From Phocoena phocoena (taxonomy: Eukaryota; Chordata; Mammalia; Artiodactyla; Phocoenidae), in contig NC_089221.1 in the NCBI RefSeq assembly GCF_963924675.1, forward strand, positions 86,858,296-86,922,295: DNA of 64,000 nt, in the 5' to 3' direction. The stretch's first letter is position 1. Each line of letters starts with the position of its first letter. Both the position numbers and the translations under genes were made by a program. This document shows, piece after piece, positions 23,270 through 34,070 of the stretch. The notes beneath the pieces are model-generated. The model did no database searches. It had not been told where the DNA came from and was given only the letters and a program-made list of their open reading frames with translations.

Positions 23270-23700
23270 TGTGATGGTTAATTTTATGTGCCCACTTGAC
23301 TACATATTTGGTCAAGCACCAGTCTAGATATTATTGTGAAAGTACTTTTAAAATGAGATTTACATTAAATTAGTAGAGTTTTGAGTAAATCAGGTTAACC
23401 TCCATAATCTCCAACCTCATCCAACCAGTTGAAGGCCTTAAGAGGAAAAGGTTGAGGTTCCTCAAAGAAAAATGAATTCTGCCTATAGACTGCCTTCAGA
23501 CTGCAACTATGACATCAATTCTTCCTTGGTCATCTAGCTTGCCTGCCTGCCTTTCAGATTTTAGACTTATCAGTCCCTATGACTGCATAAGCCAACCTTA
23601 AAATCTCTTTCTCATACACACACACACCCAACCCACACACAAGCACACACACAAAAACATCCTATTGGCTCTGTTTCTCTGGAGAACCCTGACTAACCCA
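23270..23700 (+). mobile_element. Solo ERVL-type LTR (MLT2-like)
   Basis: Starts tgtgatggttaattttatgt and contains tttggtcaagcaccagtc, ctcatccaaccagttgaagg, ccttaagaggaaaaggttga, tagacttatcagtccctatg, aaatctctttctcatac and ends atcctattggctctgtttct then ctctggagaaccctgactaa. Order and wording match MLT2-class ERVL LTRs. A CA-rich run (23617-23652) lies before the conserved end. No internal viral genes adjoin it, so it is a solo LTR. Confidence 0.85.
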
Positions 23701-25127
23701 CCCTCTTACAATAATCTTTATTGCAAACATCCTTCACTTATGGACTGTTGCCACCTCTCCTGTAGCCTTTCCCCTGGTCTTTGTTCCTCTGATCCTTCCC
23801 AAGCCACCAAAACTCACTACTTTGGCCATAGAAGCTTTTGTGGGAGAGAAATAAGACTTGGAATTTTTGGTGGTCTTATAAATTCAGAGGTGGAACAATG
23901 GAGGAAACTGGAATGATACAACAAATGATGCTCAAACTAACCCAGAAAATAATCATCTTGGTAGAGATAAATTCAGTAGCCAATTTCAAGAGAGGACTGC
24001 CTTTAGATAGAGTCACTATAAATTTTAAGATTATACCATTTTTTAAACTTTAAGACTTTAAAGGGGTAATAATCCCATATTAGTATGAAACAGTTAAATC
24101 ATATTATATTCTTCCTAAAATATAGCTAAATCAGCAGTCCTTAATTAACAGGAGTTTTGATCATATAGTAAGGTAGTGACTTTGAACTATGAAATACTTT
24201 GGAGCAGCTGAGTGGAATGGGTTGACTGGAGGTTACAGGGTGGGTGCTTTAATGATGGATACAACTCAAAACATTTTAGAGGAAGGAAACTGGGTAAGAA
24301 AAGGGTACTGGAATGGACAATAGATACCAATGATATTAGTAACAATGATAATAAATAATACCACAACTTTGTTTAATATTTAACCTATTCTCAGAAAAAT
24401 AAGGAATCTCTGCTTCTTCCTTTTGATATATCATTGTTTTCTCATCCTAGTATTCAGAATTCAGTCCAGAAGTACGAGCATTTCATTTTTCTACATTATA
24501 TTTTGTAGCCATTTAAAGGCTAAGCTGAGAACTGAATAAATTTAATATTTTTTCCATTGAGGTATGTGCTCTGAGTTATAAATAATCAACTTAAAATTGA
24601 ATGCTAAAAACATAATTTATTTGTAATTTTGAGGCCTGCCAATATTATTATGTGTCATCAATCACTTTTAAGACAATGCAAAGTTAAAAATATTTGCCAA
24701 CATTTTTGTTTATATCTTATGGATCTGGGTTCATAAAGACTTTGCATGATGATTTAATTATTCCAAACCATGAAAAGCTCTACCAATATTTACCAGTGGG
24801 GTTTTAAAATTGAACAATATTGTTCCTGCTTTGTGATTTTGAAAGTTTGATTGCTATGGGAACATATTTTTCACTTAGTTGTTTGATATGAAAAGTTCTT
24901 GAAATATGATAACATTCCACTTAGACATGAATTGTATCAAATTACACCTTTATAAAGCAAATAAAATTCAATATTTTTCAAAACAAGAAAGCATGTGGAA
25001 AAATTTAAAACTTTTTGAATATACATAATCGAATGAAATAAATTACTATTTCCTGAATATATATTCAGGAAGAGGAAATGAACACTGATTAGACAAAATA
25101 TGAGAGTAAAATGGAGAACCTTCATTT
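23701..25127. other. No recognisable feature
   Basis: Two overlapping plus-strand frames (83 and 71 codons, 23665-24053) lack motifs and straddle the LTR edge. No gene or clear repeat. Confidence 0.5.
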
Positions 25128-25143
25128 AAAAGCCAATACATAG
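25128..25143 (+). repeat. L1 target-site duplication, left copy
   Basis: aaaagccaatacatag, identical to 31135-31150. It is preceded by ttt, so the minus strand reads TTTT/AA at the inferred nick, the classic L1 endonuclease site. Confidence 0.95.
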
Positions 25144-27125
25144 AGGAGGAGCTTCAAGATGGCAGAAGAGTAAGACATGGAGATCACCTTCCTCCCCACA
25201 AATACATAAGAAATACATCTACATGTGGGACAACTCCTACAGAACACCTACTGAACGCTACCAGAAGATCTCAGACCTCCTAAAGTTAAGAAACTCCCCA
25301 CATACCTGGGTAGGGCAAAAGAAAAAAGGAAAAACAGGCACAAAACAATAGCGATGGGACCTTCACCAGTGGGAGGGAACTGTGAAGGAGGAAAGGTTTC
25401 CACGCACTAGGAAGCCCCTTCGTGGGCGGAGACTGCCAGTGGCGGAGGGGGGAGGCTTCAGAGCCACGGAGGAGAGCATAGCAACAGGGGTGCTGAGGGA
25501 AAGTGGAGAGATTCCCACACAGAGGATCGCTGCCGACCAGCACTCACCAGCCCGTGAGGCTTGTCTGCTCACCCCGACGAGTGGGGGCTGGGAGCTGAGG
25601 CTCGGGCTTCGGTCGGATTGCAGGGAGAGAACTGGGGTTGGCTGCATGAACACAGCCTGAAGGGGGCTAGTGCGCCATGGCTAGCCAGGAGGGAGTCCGG
25701 GAAAAGTCTGGACCTGCCAAAGAGACAAGTGACTTTCTTGCTTCTGTTTCCTGATGCACGAGGAGAGGGGATTAAGAGTGCCGCTTAAAGGAGCTCCAGA
25801 GACAGGCGCGAGCCGCGGCTAAAAGCGCGGACCCCAGAGACGGGCATAAGACGCTAAGGCTGCTACTGCAGCCACCAAGAAGTCTGTGTGCAAGCACAGG
25901 TCACTATCCACACCTCCCCTCCCGGGAGACTGTGCAGCCTGCCACTGCCAGGGTCCCGTGATCCAGGGACAACTTCCCTGGGGGAACACATGGCACGCCT
26001 CACGCTGGTGCAACGTCACGCCGGCCTCTGCCACCGCAGGCTCACCCCACACTCCGTGCCCCTCCCTGCCCCCAGCCTGAGTAAGCCAGAGCTCCCTAAT
26101 CAGCTGCTTCTTTAACCCTGTCTTGTCTGAGTGACGAACAGACGCCCTCAGGCGACCTACAGGCAAAGGCGGGTCCAAATCCAAAGCTGTACCCCAGGAG
26201 CTGAGTGAACAAAGAAGAGAAAGGGAAATTTCTCCTACCAGCCTTAGGAGCAGCAGATTAAATCTCCACAATCAACTTCATGTACCCTGCATCTGTGGAA
26301 TACCTGAATAGACTACGAATCGCCCCAAATTGAGGAGGTGGGCTTTGGGAGCAATGATATATATTTTTTCCCTTTTTCTTTTTTTGTGAGTGTGTATATG
26401 TATGCTTCTGTGTGTGATTTTGTCTGTATAGCTTTGCTTTTATCATTTGTCCTAGGATTCTGTCTGCCCTTTTTTTTTCATTACTTAAAACAATTTTTTC
26501 TCTTAATAATTATTTTTAAAAATAACTTTATCTTATTTTATTTTATTGTACTTTATCTTCTTTCTTTCTTTCTTTCTTTTTTCTCCCTTTTATTCTGATC
26601 CATGTGGAGGACAGGCTCTTGGTGCTCCACCCAGGAGTCAGTGCTGTGCCACAGAGGTGGTATAGCCAAGTTCAGGACACTGGTCCACAAGAGACCTCCC
26701 AGCTCCACGTAATATCAAAAAGTGAAAATCTCCCAGAGATCTCCATCTCAACGCCAAGACCCAGCTCCACTCAAGGAACAGCAAGCTACAGTGCTGGATA
26801 CCCTATGTCAAACAACTAGCAAGACAGGAACAATACCCCATCCATTAGCACAGAGGCTGCCTAAAATCATAAAAAGGCCACAGACACCCCAAAACACACC
26901 ACCAGATGTGGACCTGCCCACAAGAAGGACAAGATCCAGCCTCATCCACCAGAACACGAGCATTAGTCCCCTCCACCGGGAAGCCTACACAACCCACTGA
27001 ACCAAGCTTAGCCACTTGGGACAGGCACCGAAAACAAACAGAAACTACGAACCTGCAGGCTGTGAAAATGAGACCCCAAACACAGTAAGTTAAGCAAACT
27101 GAGAAGACTGAGAAACACACACAGG
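25144..27125 (+). promoter_or_regulatory. L1 5'UTR / internal promoter region
   Basis: Starts aggaggagcttcaagatggc, a usual L1 5' terminus. 25380-26160 is rich in G+C and CpG, unlike the rest of the window. A pyrimidine/AT-rich stretch with ttctttctttctttc follows near 26560-26590. In L1 families this region carries the internal RNA polymerase II promoter; activity here is inferred, not shown. Frames inside it (for example 150 codons on the minus strand at 25819-26271) are incidental. Confidence 0.85.
26510..26600. repeat. Pyrimidine-rich low-complexity stretch in L1 5'UTR
   Basis: Runs of TTTTA, then five TTTC units, then TTTTTTCTCCC. I regard this as a normal component of the 5'UTR in this L1 lineage, not an insertion. 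Confidence 0.7.
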
Positions 27126-27981
27126 ACAAAGGAGCAAGGCAAAAACCCACCAGACCTAACAAATGAAGAGGAAATTGGCAGTATACCTGAGAAAAAATTC
27201 AGAATAATTATAGTAAAGATGATCCAAAATCTTGGAAATACAATGGAGAAAATACAAGAAACGTTTAACAAGGACCAAGAAGAACTAAAGAGCAAACAAA
27301 CAGTGATGAACAAAACAATAAATGAAATAAAAAATTCTCTAGAAGGGATGAATAGCAGAATAACTGAGGCAGAAGAATGGATAAATGACTTGGAAGATAA
27401 AATAGTGGAAATAACTACTGCAGAGCAGAATAAAGAAAAAGAATGAAAAGAATTGAGGACAGTCACAGAGACCTCTGGGACAACATTAAATGCACCAACA
27501 TTTGAATTATAGGGGTCCAAGAAGAAGAGAAAAAGAAAGGGACTGAGAAAATATTTGAAGAGATTATCATTGAAAACTTCCCTAATATGGGAAAGGAAAT
27601 AGTTAATCAAGTCCAGGAAGCACAGAGAGTCCCATACAGGATAAATCCACGAAGAAATACGCCAAGAAACATATTAATCAAACTATCAAAAATTAAATAC
27701 AAAGAACAAATCTTAAAAGCAACAAGGGAAAAATAACACACAAGGGAATCCCCATAAGGTTAACAGCTGATCTTTCAGCAGAAACTCTGCAAGCCAGAAG
27801 GGAGTGGCGGGACATATTTAAAGTGAGGAAGGAGAAAAACCTACAACCAATATTACTCTACCCAGTGAGGATCTCATTCAGATTTGATGGAGAAATTAAA
27901 ACCTTTACAGGCAAGCAAAAGCTGAGAGAGTTCAGCACCACCAAACCAGCTTTACAAAAAATGCTAAAGGAACTCCTCTAG
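27126..27981 (+). pseudogene. L1 ORF1 (RNA-binding coiled-coil protein), inactivated
   Basis: Where I expect the initiator ATG the codon reads ACA (27126), followed in frame by KEQGKNPPDLTNEEEIG. A coiled coil follows, open from 27219 to 27446 (MIQNLGNTMEKIQETFNKDQ, then NSLEGMNSRITEAEEWINDL). An A run near 27430-27440 appears one A short and shifts the frame. Later blocks in other frames (aggataaatccacgaagaaa, ctttcagcagaaactctgc) are the RNA-recognition and C-terminal domains. Ends ctcctctag at 27981. Confidence 0.85.
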
Positions 27982-28038
27982 GCAAGAAACACAAGAGAAG
28001 GAAAAGACCTACAATAATAACTCAAAACAAATAAGAAA

Positions 28039-30384
28039 ATGGTAATAGGAACATATATATTGATAATTACCTTAAATGTAAATCGATTAAATGCTCCAAC
28101 CAAAGGCATAGATTGGTTGAATTGACACAAAAACAAGACCCATATATGTGCTGTCTACAAGGGACCCACTCAGACCTAGGGACACATACAGACTGAAAGT
28201 GAGGAGATGGAAAAAGATATTTCATGCAAATGGAAATCAAAAGAAAGCTGGAGTAGCAATTCTCATATCAGAAAAAACAGACTCTAAAACAAAGACTATT
28301 ACAAGAGACAAAGAAGGACACTACATGATCAGCAAGGGATCAATCCAAGAAGAAGATATAGCAATTGTAAATATTTATGCACCCAACATAGGAGCAACTC
28401 AATACATAAGGCAAATACTAACAGCCATAAAATGGAAAATTGACAGTATCACAATCATAGTAGGGGACTTTAACATCTCACTTTCACCAATGGACAGATT
28501 ATCCAAAATGAAAATAAACAAGGAAACACAAGCTTTAAATGATACAGTAAACAAGATGGACTTAATTGATATTTATAGAACACTCTATCCAAAAACAACA
28601 GAATACACATTCTTCTCAAGTGCTCATGAAACATTCTACAGGATAGACCATATTTGGGGTCACAAATGAAGCTATGGTAAATTTAAGAAAATTGAAATCA
28701 TATCAAAAATCTTTTCCAATGCAATGCTATGACACTAGATATCAATTACAGGGAAAAATCTGTAAGAAATACAAACATACGGAGGTTAAACAACACACTA
28801 CTTAATAACCAAGAGATCACTGAAGAAATCAAAGAGGAAATCAAAAAAACATGTAAACTCAAATGACAATGAAAACATGACAACCCAAAACCTATGGAAT
28901 GCAGCAAAAGCAGTTCTAAGAGGGGAGTTTATAGCAATACAATCCTACCTTAAGAAACAAGAAACATCTCAAATAAACAACCTAACCTTACATCTAAAGC
29001 AATTAGAGAAAGAACAAAAAAACCCCAAAGTTAGCAGAAGGAAAGAAATCATAAAGATCAGATCAGAAATGAATGCAAAAGAAATGAAGGAAGCGATAGC
29101 AAAGATCAATAAAACTAAAAGCTGGTTCCTTGAGAAGATAAACAAAATTGATAAACCATTAGCCAGACTCATGAAGAAAAAAAGGGAGAAGATTCAAATC
29201 AATAGAATTAGAAATGAAAAAGGAGAAGTAACAACTGATACTGCAGAAATACAAAGGATCATGAGAGATTATTACAAGCAATTCTATGCCAATAAAATGG
29301 ACAACCTGGAAGAAATGGACAAATTCTTAGAAATGCACAACCTTCTGAGACTGAACCAGGAAGAAACAGAAAATATGGACAACCAATCACAAGCACTGAA
29401 ACTGAAACTGTGATTAAAAGTCTTCCAACAAACAAAAGCCCAGGACCAGATGTCTTCACAGTAGAATTCTATCAAACATTTAGAGAAGAGATAACATCTA
29501 TCCCTCTCAAACTACAGGCCAATATCCCTGATGAACACAGATGCAAAATCCTCAGCAAAAACAGAATTCCACAGCACATTAAAAGGGTCATGCACCATGA
29601 TCAAGTGGGGTTTATCCCAGGAATGCAAGGATTCTTCAATATATGCAAATCAATCAATGTGATACACCATATTAAAAAATTAAAGGAGAAAAACCATATG
29701 ATCATCTCAATAGATGCAGAGAAAGCTTTCAACAAAATACAACACCCATTTATGATAAAGAACCCAGTCCAAAAATGGAAAGAAGACCTAAATAGACATT
29801 TCTCCAAAGAAGATATGCAGATTGCCAAAAAACACATGAAAGAATGCTCAACATCATTAATCATTAGAGAAATGCAAATCAAAACTACAATGAGGTATCA
29901 TCTCACACCAGTCAGAATGGCAATCATTCAAAACTCTACAAACCATAAATGCTGGAGAGGGTGTCGAGAAAAGGGAACCCTCTGGCACTGTTGGTGGGAA
30001 TGTAAATTGATACGACCACTGTAGAGAACAGTATGGAGGTTCCTTAAAAAAGTACAAATAGAACTACAATACAACCCAGCAATCCCACTACTGGGCATAT
30101 ACCCTGAGAAAACCATAATTCAAAAAGAGTCATGTACCAAAATGTTCTTTGCAGCTCTATTTACAATAGCTAGGACATGGAAGCAACCTAAGTCTCCATC
30201 AACAGGTGAATGGATAAAGAAGATGTGGCACATATATACAATGGAATATTACTCAGCCACAAAAAGGAACGAAACTAAGTTATTTGTAGTGAGGTGGTTG
30301 GACCTAGAGACTGTCATTCAGAGTGAAGTAAGTCAGAAAGAGAAAAACAAATACTGTATGCTAACATGTATATATGGAATCTAA
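28039..30384 (+). pseudogene. L1 ORF2 (endonuclease/reverse transcriptase), deleted and frameshifted
   Basis: Starts ATGGTAATAGGAACATA at 28039 and hits TGA at 28123 (codon 29). 28148-28669 keeps endonuclease sequence (NIYAPNIGATQYI, IVGDFNISLSPMDR, FYRIDHIWGH), but the SDH catalytic segment expected near 28720 is lost. 28877-29413 is the linker to RT; 29410-30024 has [17 protein letters not shown] and [18 protein letters not shown] (first catalytic Asp region). It then jumps to [18 protein letters not shown], so RT motifs B and C (YADD) are absent. The C-terminal Cys/His cluster [18 protein letters not shown] remains. Confidence 0.9.
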
Positions 30385-30745
30385 AAAAAAAAAAAGGTCA
30401 TGAAGAATCTAGGGGGAAGACCAGAATAAAGATGCAGACCTACTAGAGAATGGACTTGAGGGTAGAGGGAGGGGAAAGGGTAAGCTGGGACAAAGTGAGA
30501 GAGTGGCATGGACATATATACACTACCAAACGTAAAATAGATAGCTAGTGGGAAGCAGCTGCATAGCACAGGGAGACCAGCTCGGTGCTTTGTGACCGCC
30601 TGGAGCAGTGGGATAGGGAGGGTGGGAGGGAGGGAGATGCAAGAGGGAAGAGATATGGGGACATATGTATATGTATAAGTGATTCACTTTGTTATAAAGC
30701 AGAAACGAACACACCACTGTAAAGCAATTTTACTCCAATAAAGAT
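30385..30745 (+). other. L1 3'UTR with polyadenylation signal
   Basis: Carries the lineage's 3'UTR words: gagaatggacttgagggtag, aaagtgagagagtggcatgg, agatagctagtgggaagcag, ctcggtgctttgtgaccgcc. A G-rich stretch (gggatagggagggtgggagg) lies at 30610, and ctccaataaagatg comes at the end. AATAAA is at 30737-30742. Two more copies of this 3'UTR lie at 48489 and 61331. Confidence 0.93.
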
Positions 30746-30822
<77 letters not shown>

Positions 30823-30834
30823 AGGGAAGAAAAG
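30746..30834. repeat. (GAAA)n microsatellite
   Basis: About 20 GAAA units directly after the L1 polyadenylation signal, where the poly(A) tail should be. Likely grew from the A tail or a patterned tail. Frames of FFLS repeats on the minus strand are artefacts. Confidence 0.95.
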
Positions 30835-30887
30835 AAACACACAGTTCATGATGAGAAAACATATAATTACAATAAAATACTGGGTAG
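30835..30887 (+). other. Probable 3'-transduced sequence, left part
   Basis: Non-L1 sequence beginning acacagttcatgatgagaaa and including acaataaaatactggg. It lies inside the L1 target duplications but beyond the L1 polyadenylation signal. It holds an AATAAA (30871-30876) that could have ended the read-through transcript. It continues at 31102 after the SINE. Confidence 0.7.
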
Positions 30888-31101
30888 GGGCTTCCCTGGT
30901 GGTGCAGTGGTTGAGAGTCTGCCTGCCAACGCAGGGGACACTGGTTCGTGCCCCGGTTCGGGAAGATCCCACATGCCGCAGAGTGGCTAGTCCCGTGAGC
31001 CATGGCCACTGAGCCTGTGCATCTGGAGCCTGTGCTCTGCAACGGGAGAGGCCACAACAGTGAGTAGCCCACCTACCGCAAAAACAAAACAAAACAAAAA
31101 T
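30888..31101 (+). mobile_element. CHR-type SINE inside the transduced segment
   Basis: Canonical head gggcttccctggtggtgcag, tRNA-like body, and a tail of CAAAA units. Flanks aaaatactgggtag (left) and taatactgtgtgg (right) are an imperfect target duplication, so this was a separate insertion into DNA now attached to the L1 3' end. Confidence 0.93.
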
Positions 31102-31134
31102 AATAATACTGTGTGGTGCACATATAAAAAATAT
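31102..31134 (+). other. Probable 3'-transduced sequence, right part
   Basis: Continues 30835-30887 past the SINE: actgtgtggtgcacatat then an A run and atat, immediately followed by the right L1 target duplication. The A run would be the residue of the second poly(A) tail, about 25 nt after the AATAAA once the SINE is removed. Confidence 0.65.
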
Positions 31135-31150
31135 AAAAGCCAATACATAG
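31135..31150 (+). repeat. L1 target-site duplication, right copy
   Basis: aaaagccaatacatag, identical to 25128-25143, and followed by unrelated tataaaagaag. Confidence 0.95.
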
Positions 31151-31589
31151 TATAAAAGAAGAAATATTTAGGAGTTAGCAAGGCCTTAAGAAATGTTCTA
31201 ATTTAGTGTGTTCCACTATTTTAGTGCTCTTATTTATTACTTTCTCATTTTTTATATCACCTAGTAATTTTATTATCATTAACTTGATATTTCCATTTAA
31301 ATCTAATAATCCCAGTTATCACTATCTAGTCTTGTTTCATCCTAGAAAATAGTGTCCTTGAAATCAGATTCACGTGTTAATTGTATTTTTGAATACATAT
31401 TAGCCTGATTTTTTTTATGTACCACATAAAATTACTTTGTATATCTATTGCTGTATACATGCCACACATTTTGAAAAAAAATTCTGTGGGAATTCTAACT
31501 GAAAAAAATCAAGGAAATAGTATCAAGCCTCTAGAATGTAGAATTTCATTGCTTGGTATTTTAATTTGTTCCAAAGGACAGCCCTAGTT
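31151..31589. other. No recognisable feature
   Basis: AT-rich sequence between the L1 insertion and the next antisense L1. Confidence 0.5.
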
Positions 31590-34070
31590 TTTCCAGTTAT
31601 TCACTCGGTATCTTTGATTGAAGTCTTCAGTCCATTTCCATTTAAAGTAGTTATTAATAGGTGTGTACTTATTGTCATTTTGTTTATTGTTTTCTGGTTG
31701 TTTTGTATTTATTTTCCTTTCTTTTTCTCTTATTCTTTTTCCTTGTGTTTTGATGGCGTTCCTTATGTTATTTTTGTATTCCCTTCTCTTTATTGTTTGT
31801 GGATCAGTTATTGGTTTTTGGTTTGTGGTTACCATGAGGTTCTTTTATAACAACCTATGTATATAGCAGTCTATTTTAAGTTGATGGTCACTTAGGTTGG
31901 AACACATTCTGAAGGCACTGAATTTTTACTGTGGCCCTCAAGTCTTATATTTTCATTGTTATAATTTACATATTTTTATTTTTTGTGTTCCTTGACTAAT
32001 TATCATTCATATAGATAAATTTTACTACTTTTGTCTTTTAACCTTCATACTAGCTCTATAGGTGGTTGATGGACTACTTTTAACATAGGCTTGCCTTTAT
32101 AATGAAATATTTTCTTTCATAATTTTTTTCTTCCTAGTTATGACTTTGTCTTTTTCGTTTAAAGAATTCCCTTTAACATTCCTTCTAAGATTGTTTAATG
32201 ATGATTAACTCCTTTTTTTTTTTTTTTGGTCTGGGAAACTATCTTTTCTTCAATTCTGAATGATAAATTTGCCCAGTAGAATATTCTCGGTTTTGCAAGT
32301 TTTTCTTTTCAGCAGTTAAAACATGTCATTACACTCCCTTCTTGCCTATATACTTTCTGCTGAAAAGTCAGCTCATAGCCATATGGGGTTTTCCTTGTAA
32401 ATAAGACATTTTTTTTCTTTTGCTGCTGTTAAGATCCTCTCTTTATCTTTTACTTTTACCTTTTTATTATAATGTGTCTTGGTGTGGATCTCCTTAAGTT
32501 CACCTTGTTTTGAACTCTCTGTGCTTCCTGAACTTGGATGTCTGTTATTTTCACTAGGTTAGGTAAGTTTTAGCCATTAGTTTTTCAAATAGTTTTTCTG
32601 GTCCTTTATCTCTCTCTTCTCCTTCTGTGACCCCTATAATGTGAATGTTAGTATGCTTGATGTTGTCTCAGATGTCCCTTAAACTATTTTTTTTAGTTCT
32701 TTTTGCTTTTCTGATTGGATGATTTTCTCTGCCCTGTCTTCCAGATTGCTGACTTTTTTCTTCTTCATAATCTAATCTGCTGTTGATCTTCTCTACCATA
32801 GTTTTGATTTCTGGTATTCTTCCATTCTGGTTAGTTATTTTTTATATTTTCTATCTCTTCTTAAACATTCATTGTGTTCCTCTATTCTTCTCCCGAGTTT
32901 GGTGAACATCCTTATGACCATTACTTTGAACTCCTTATCTGCTAGGTTGCTTATCTCTGTTCATTGAGTTTTTTTCTGAAGTTCTGTCTTGTTCTTTGGT
33001 GCAGAACATATTCCTTTGTCTCCTATTTTGCCTAACTCTCTGTTTTTGTCTTTATGTGTTAGGTAGATCAGCTATATCTCCCAGTCTTGAAGGAGTGGCT
33101 TTATGTAGAAAATGTCTTGTTAGGCCCAGTAGCACAGTCCCTCCTGGTCATCAAAGCCAGGTGCTTCAGGAGTTTTCCTGGTGTGCTATCCATGTGTCCT
33201 TCTGTTGTGGCTAAGCTGCAATTACTACAGGTACACTAGTGTGAATGGCTGGCCTTGTGCCGGCTGATGCCACCTGCTGGTGTGGGTGGGCAGGATTCCG
33301 TTTTGGAAGGTCTCTGGTGCCAACTAAGCCTGCCTGCCAGATGTCATGTTGTAGAAGGCCACTTCGTAAGAATGTGTCTGGGGCAGTTCCACAGGTTAGC
33401 ATCATGATGGGGCAAGCAGTGCTGGTAAGCTAGATGAAGAGAGTCAGAAGTGGCACCCACCAGGGCTAGGCCAGCTAAGCAGAAGGTGAGAAAAAAAAAT
33501 GTGGCCCACCAGTACCTCCCTACCTGAATAAATTTCCAACAGGTCCCTGACCCTCCAGCGCATGCCCTAAAATTAGTCAATGAATCCCCTTTATGTATGA
33601 CCCAGATGATTTTCAAACTGCTGTCCCTGTACCAGGACTCCAAGCCAGTGAGTTTTTGCACTCACCCTTTAAAAGCAGAGTCTTGGGTTTCCTACAGACT
33701 TTCTGGAGGTAAGCCCCACTGGTTCTCAAAGCCAGTGATTATGTGTGCTTGTCTTTTTGGTGCAGGTCCCCAGGCTGGGGAACTCAGCCTGGGGACCTGC
33801 TGATCCCTTTCTCCTCAGGGAGAACCTCTGCTGCTGTGATATCTCTTCTGCCTGTAGGTCATTGTGTTGGGTGTGTGGGTCGTGGCCAGACTGTGTCTCT
33901 ACCCCACCTACTTGTCTCAATGTGGCTTTTCTTTATATCCTTAGTTATCAAAAATCTTTTCTGTTAGTCTTCAGGTCATTCTCAGAGATACTTGCTCCAT
34001 GTGTAGTTGTAGTTTTGGTGTGCCCTGAGAGGAGACAAGCCCAGGATTTTCATACTCCACCATTTTTTTC
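31590..34070 (-). mobile_element. Old L1 5'UTR, ORF1 and inter-ORF region, antisense
   Basis: Reading minus strand: 5' end at about 34066 (the reverse complement of actccaccatttttt is a typical L1 start), GC-richer 5'UTR to about 33000, decayed ORF1 about 32990-32150, and inter-ORF region to 31590. Diagnostic antisense blocks are tttctgctgaaaagtcagct, aatgtgtcttggtgtggatc, ctccttctgtgacccctata and cctatgtatatagcagtcta. ORF2 is absent. Small frames on both strands are incidental. Confidence 0.82.

Larger units (their letters stand above)
25144..31134 (+). mobile_element. L1 retrotransposon insertion with 3'-transduced tail
   Basis: One insertion bounded by perfect 16-bp duplications. In order: full 5'UTR (25144-27125), ORF1 remnant (27126-27981), deleted ORF2 (28039-30384), 3'UTR with AATAAA at 30737, a GAAA array, non-L1 DNA, a SINE, more non-L1 DNA, and a short A-rich end. 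It belongs to a relatively young cetartiodactyl L1 lineage, judging by how readable its proteins still are. Dead through frameshifts, stops and ORF2 deletions. Confidence 0.93.

Noticed and set aside
25819..26271. 150-codon minus-strand open frame with a Trp/Leu-rich start
   Set aside because: Lies in the GC-rich L1 5'UTR, where stops are rare. No domain, and frames overlap on both strands.
27008..27610. 200-codon minus-strand open frame
   Set aside because: It is the antisense of L1 ORF1. Purine-rich ORF1 sequence gives stop-poor, Phe/Ser-rich antisense frames.
30746..30834. Regular short repeats that could suggest a CRISPR-like array
   Set aside because: Pure GAAA microsatellite without spacers, in a mammalian genome.
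30692..31143. 126- and 137-codon minus-strand frames with FFLS repeats
   Set aside because: They translate the (GAAA)n array joined to a SINE.
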